DNA from: an uncultured Coriobacteriaceae bacterium
GTDB lineage: Bacteria > Actinomycetota > Coriobacteriia > Coriobacteriales > UMGS124
NCBI GenBank assembly: GCA_902783515.1
Contig: CACZRK010000149.1
Coordinates: forward strand, 1 to 6,151
Length of the DNA: 6,151 nt
Direction: 5' to 3'
The translations under genes were made by a program, and so were the position numbers. The notes below the pieces were generated by a model that did no database searches, was not told the origin of the DNA, and saw nothing but the letters and a program-made list of their open reading frames with translations. Of this stretch, positions 4,546 through 6,151 are shown piece after piece. Position 1 is the stretch's first letter, and the number at the start of each line of letters is the position of its first letter.

Positions 4546-6151
4546 CTACAGCTCGCCGTTCAGCTCCCTCATGACCACGTAGCCGAACGTCGTGTTGCGG
4601 CCGAGGCAGTTGCCGACCAGATACACCGGGTAGTTGCCCGAGTAGTAGCGGCCGGAGCAGGTGCCGATGGCGTACAGCCCCTCGATCGGCTCCTCGTTGG
4701 TGTCCAGGACCTGCAGGCGGCTGTTGATGCACAGGCCGTCGAGCGTCGTCAGGATGGACGCGCCGTACCACCCGCCGATGAACGGCGGCGTGCGCAGCTC
4801 GGACAGGCGGTAGGGCTCCTTGCCGAAGTCCTCGTCCAGCTGCTCGTCATAGAGCTGGTTGTAGCGGTCGCACGTGGCGAGGAACGTCTCCTTGTCCGCG
4901 CCGACGAAGCCCAGCTTGTCCGCCAGCTCGTCCAGCGTGTCGGCGGCGAAGATCGTCCCGTCCTCGATCTGCTTCGCGTAGGCCTCCAGCGGGTCGGTGC
5001 CCGGGACGAGCGTGCGCTTCCACGTGCCCGCGGAGCAGCCCTGCGTCTGGAAGCGCTGCACGTCGTCCACGCAGTTGCCGTCCATGACGAGGCACCAGAC
5101 GCCGCCCGGGTGGTTGGACGCCGCATGGCAGATGGCGTCGTAGTTCGCCGACTCGTTGCAGATGCGCCTGCCGCGGCGGTCCACCTTCAGGAACGGCTGG
5201 CTGCCCAGGTTGTGCTGGCCGGTGCGATAGAACGTGCCGTCCTTGGTGTAGCCGGCGTCCACTCCGGGCGGGACGTTGCCGCGGTCAAAGAGCATGGCCG
5301 CCGGGTCCAGGTCCTTCTCGGCGCCGACCCACATGGCCGCCTTGATGCCCTGGCCGGTGTTGGCGGGGTTGGCGTTCATGGACGTGGTCGCCTGCACCGC
5401 AAGCGGGTTGAGGGCCTTCAGCATCTCGGGGTTGTTCGCGTAGCCGCCCGTCGCAAGGACGACGTTCTTGGCGTTGATCTGCACGTAGCCGTCGCTGGTG
5501 TCAAAGATCGCGCCCGTGACGGGGCCGTCGCCCTCGCGGATGAGCTCCACGAGGTCAAAGCCGTACTTCAGGCTGTCCTCGTAGCCGTCCTCCTTCACGA
5601 TCTGCTCGCAGATGCCCGTGTGGCCGAGCGTGCGGCCCTCGTGCTCGGGATCCGGGTAGCCGTCGTTGGAGATGTGGTGGCACTCCGGCGGGATGTAGTA
5701 GATGGTGCCGCCGGCCCTGCCGTCGCCGCCGTTCTCGACGTCCACGCTCACGGTCGAGGGGACGCCGCTGTGCTTCTCGTACGTGTCGGCGAGCCATCCG
5801 ACGAACTCACCGGAGTGGTCGACCCAGACGCGGCCGACGGTCTGGTCGTTCTTGAAGGAGGCGTAGCGCGCCCACTCGTTGAGCCAGCGGCCCGGGTCGA
5901 TCTCCAGGCCCGCCTCCTGCTGGAAGCGCGAGTTGCACGCGGCGATGTCGAAGTGCGCGCCGCCGTACATCGGCGTCTTCTCAGCGACGAGGAAGTCCAT
6001 GCCGTTCTCGGCGGCGTAGAGCGCCGCCATCATGCCGGACATGCCCGCGCCGACGATCAGGTTCGTGGTCTCCAGCGTGTCGACGATGTCGGCGGGCGCG
6101 ATCTTCGGCGCCTCGCCGAGCCAGCCGGCGCCCTGGGCGTTGGAGGTCGGC
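4546..6151 (-). CDS. FAD-dependent oxidoreductase of the fumarate reductase/ketosteroid dehydrogenase superfamily (5' partial)
   Basis: Large flavoprotein with an FAD_binding_2 fold; 534 residues are visible and the N-terminus lies beyond the window. The frame is open to the edge (36 codons upstream of the ATG at 6042, last complete codon 6150-6148), so that ATG is internal: it falls inside the dinucleotide-binding motif VGAGMSGMMAA (visible residues 33-43). Further FAD-fold landmarks are an acidic strand end VAEKT at 55-59, VVLATGGYANNPEM at 230-243, RRICNES at 328-334, and GLYAIGTCSGRYYSGNYPVYLVGNCLGRNTTFGY at 491-524. Where fumarate reductases have a catalytic Arg in DFGR, this protein has Lys (DFGK, 441-444). 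The HHTMGG and GANRLGGN blocks are replaced by ILTTLDGL and GNYPVYLVGNCLGRN. The substrate is therefore unlikely to be fumarate. Eggerthellaceae carry many such paralogs, often exported by the Tat route; a signal peptide, if any, is out of view. No partner cytochrome is visible. Confidence 0.88.
   Translation of the reverse strand, partial: PTSNAQGAGWLGEAPKIAPADIVDTLETTNLIVGAGMSGMMAALYAAENGMDFLVAEKTPMYGGAHFDIAACNSRFQQEAGLEIDPGRWLNEWARYASFKNDQTVGRVWVDHSGEFVGWLADTYEKHSGVPSTVSVDVENGGDGRAGGTIYYIPPECHHISNDGYPDPEHEGRTLGHTGICEQIVKEDGYEDSLKYGFDLVELIREGDGPVTGAIFDTSDGYVQINAKNVVLATGGYANNPEMLKALNPLAVQATTSMNANPANTGQGIKAAMWVGAEKDLDPAAMLFDRGNVPPGVDAGYTKDGTFYRTGQHNLGSQPFLKVDRRGRRICNESANYDAICHAASNHPGGVWCLVMDGNCVDDVQRFQTQGCSAGTWKRTLVPGTDPLEAYAKQIEDGTIFAADTLDELADKLGFVGADKETFLATCDRYNQLYDEQLDEDFGKEPYRLSELRTPPFIGGWYGASILTTLDGLCINSRLQVLDTNEEPIEGLYAIGTCSGRYYSGNYPVYLVGNCLGRNTTFGYVVMRELNGEL

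Overview
The window is about two-thirds G+C, with GC-rich third codon positions in every gene. It combines a large FAD-binding flavoprotein of the fumarate-reductase type, a YedE/TusA/DUF3343 set linked to selenium or sulfur, and an FKBP isomerase with an SlyD-like layout. That mix fits an anaerobic actinobacterium of the Coriobacteriia, most likely Eggerthellaceae (relatives of Eggerthella, Adlercreutzia, Slackia). The assignment is an inference from gene content and composition; no rRNA or other taxonomic marker is present.

Layout: the left edge (1-425, + strand) carries the 3' part of an FKBP-type peptidyl-prolyl isomerase gene. It converges on a run of genes that are all on the minus strand. 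Between the two, at 455-479, lies a strong GC hairpin that probably acts as a terminator. Reading the minus strand in its own direction from the right edge, the genes are: (a) an FAD-dependent oxidoreductase whose N-terminus lies beyond the window (6151-4546); (b) a 556-base gap with several hairpins and a candidate promoter; (c) a YedE-family membrane transporter (3989-2844); (d) a 68-residue TusA/SirA-like sulfur or selenium carrier (2726-2520); (e) an 81-residue DUF3343 protein (2512-2267); (f) a 128-base gap with an AT-rich palindrome; (g) a compact HD-GYP phosphodiesterase-like protein (2138-1281); and (h) a DUF3783 protein (1204-542).

Genes c, d and e form one module, probably an operon. 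A membrane channel with paired cysteine motifs would pass a reduced sulfur or selenium species to two small cysteine proteins in the cytoplasm. In this family the set is tied to selenium metabolism by co-occurrence, with thiosulfate uptake (the YeeE/YeeD pair) as the alternative. Genes g and h are a separate pair, each started by the same GGGAGG ribosome-binding sequence. What they do with the transporter module, if anything, cannot be read from the sequence.

No CRISPR array, transposase, tRNA, rRNA or recognisable riboswitch was seen. The points most worth checking are the roughly 320-base predicted leader of yedE, the 17-base palindrome upstream of the HD-GYP gene, the changed active-site region of the flavoprotein, and two short tandem duplications (13 bp and 16 bp).
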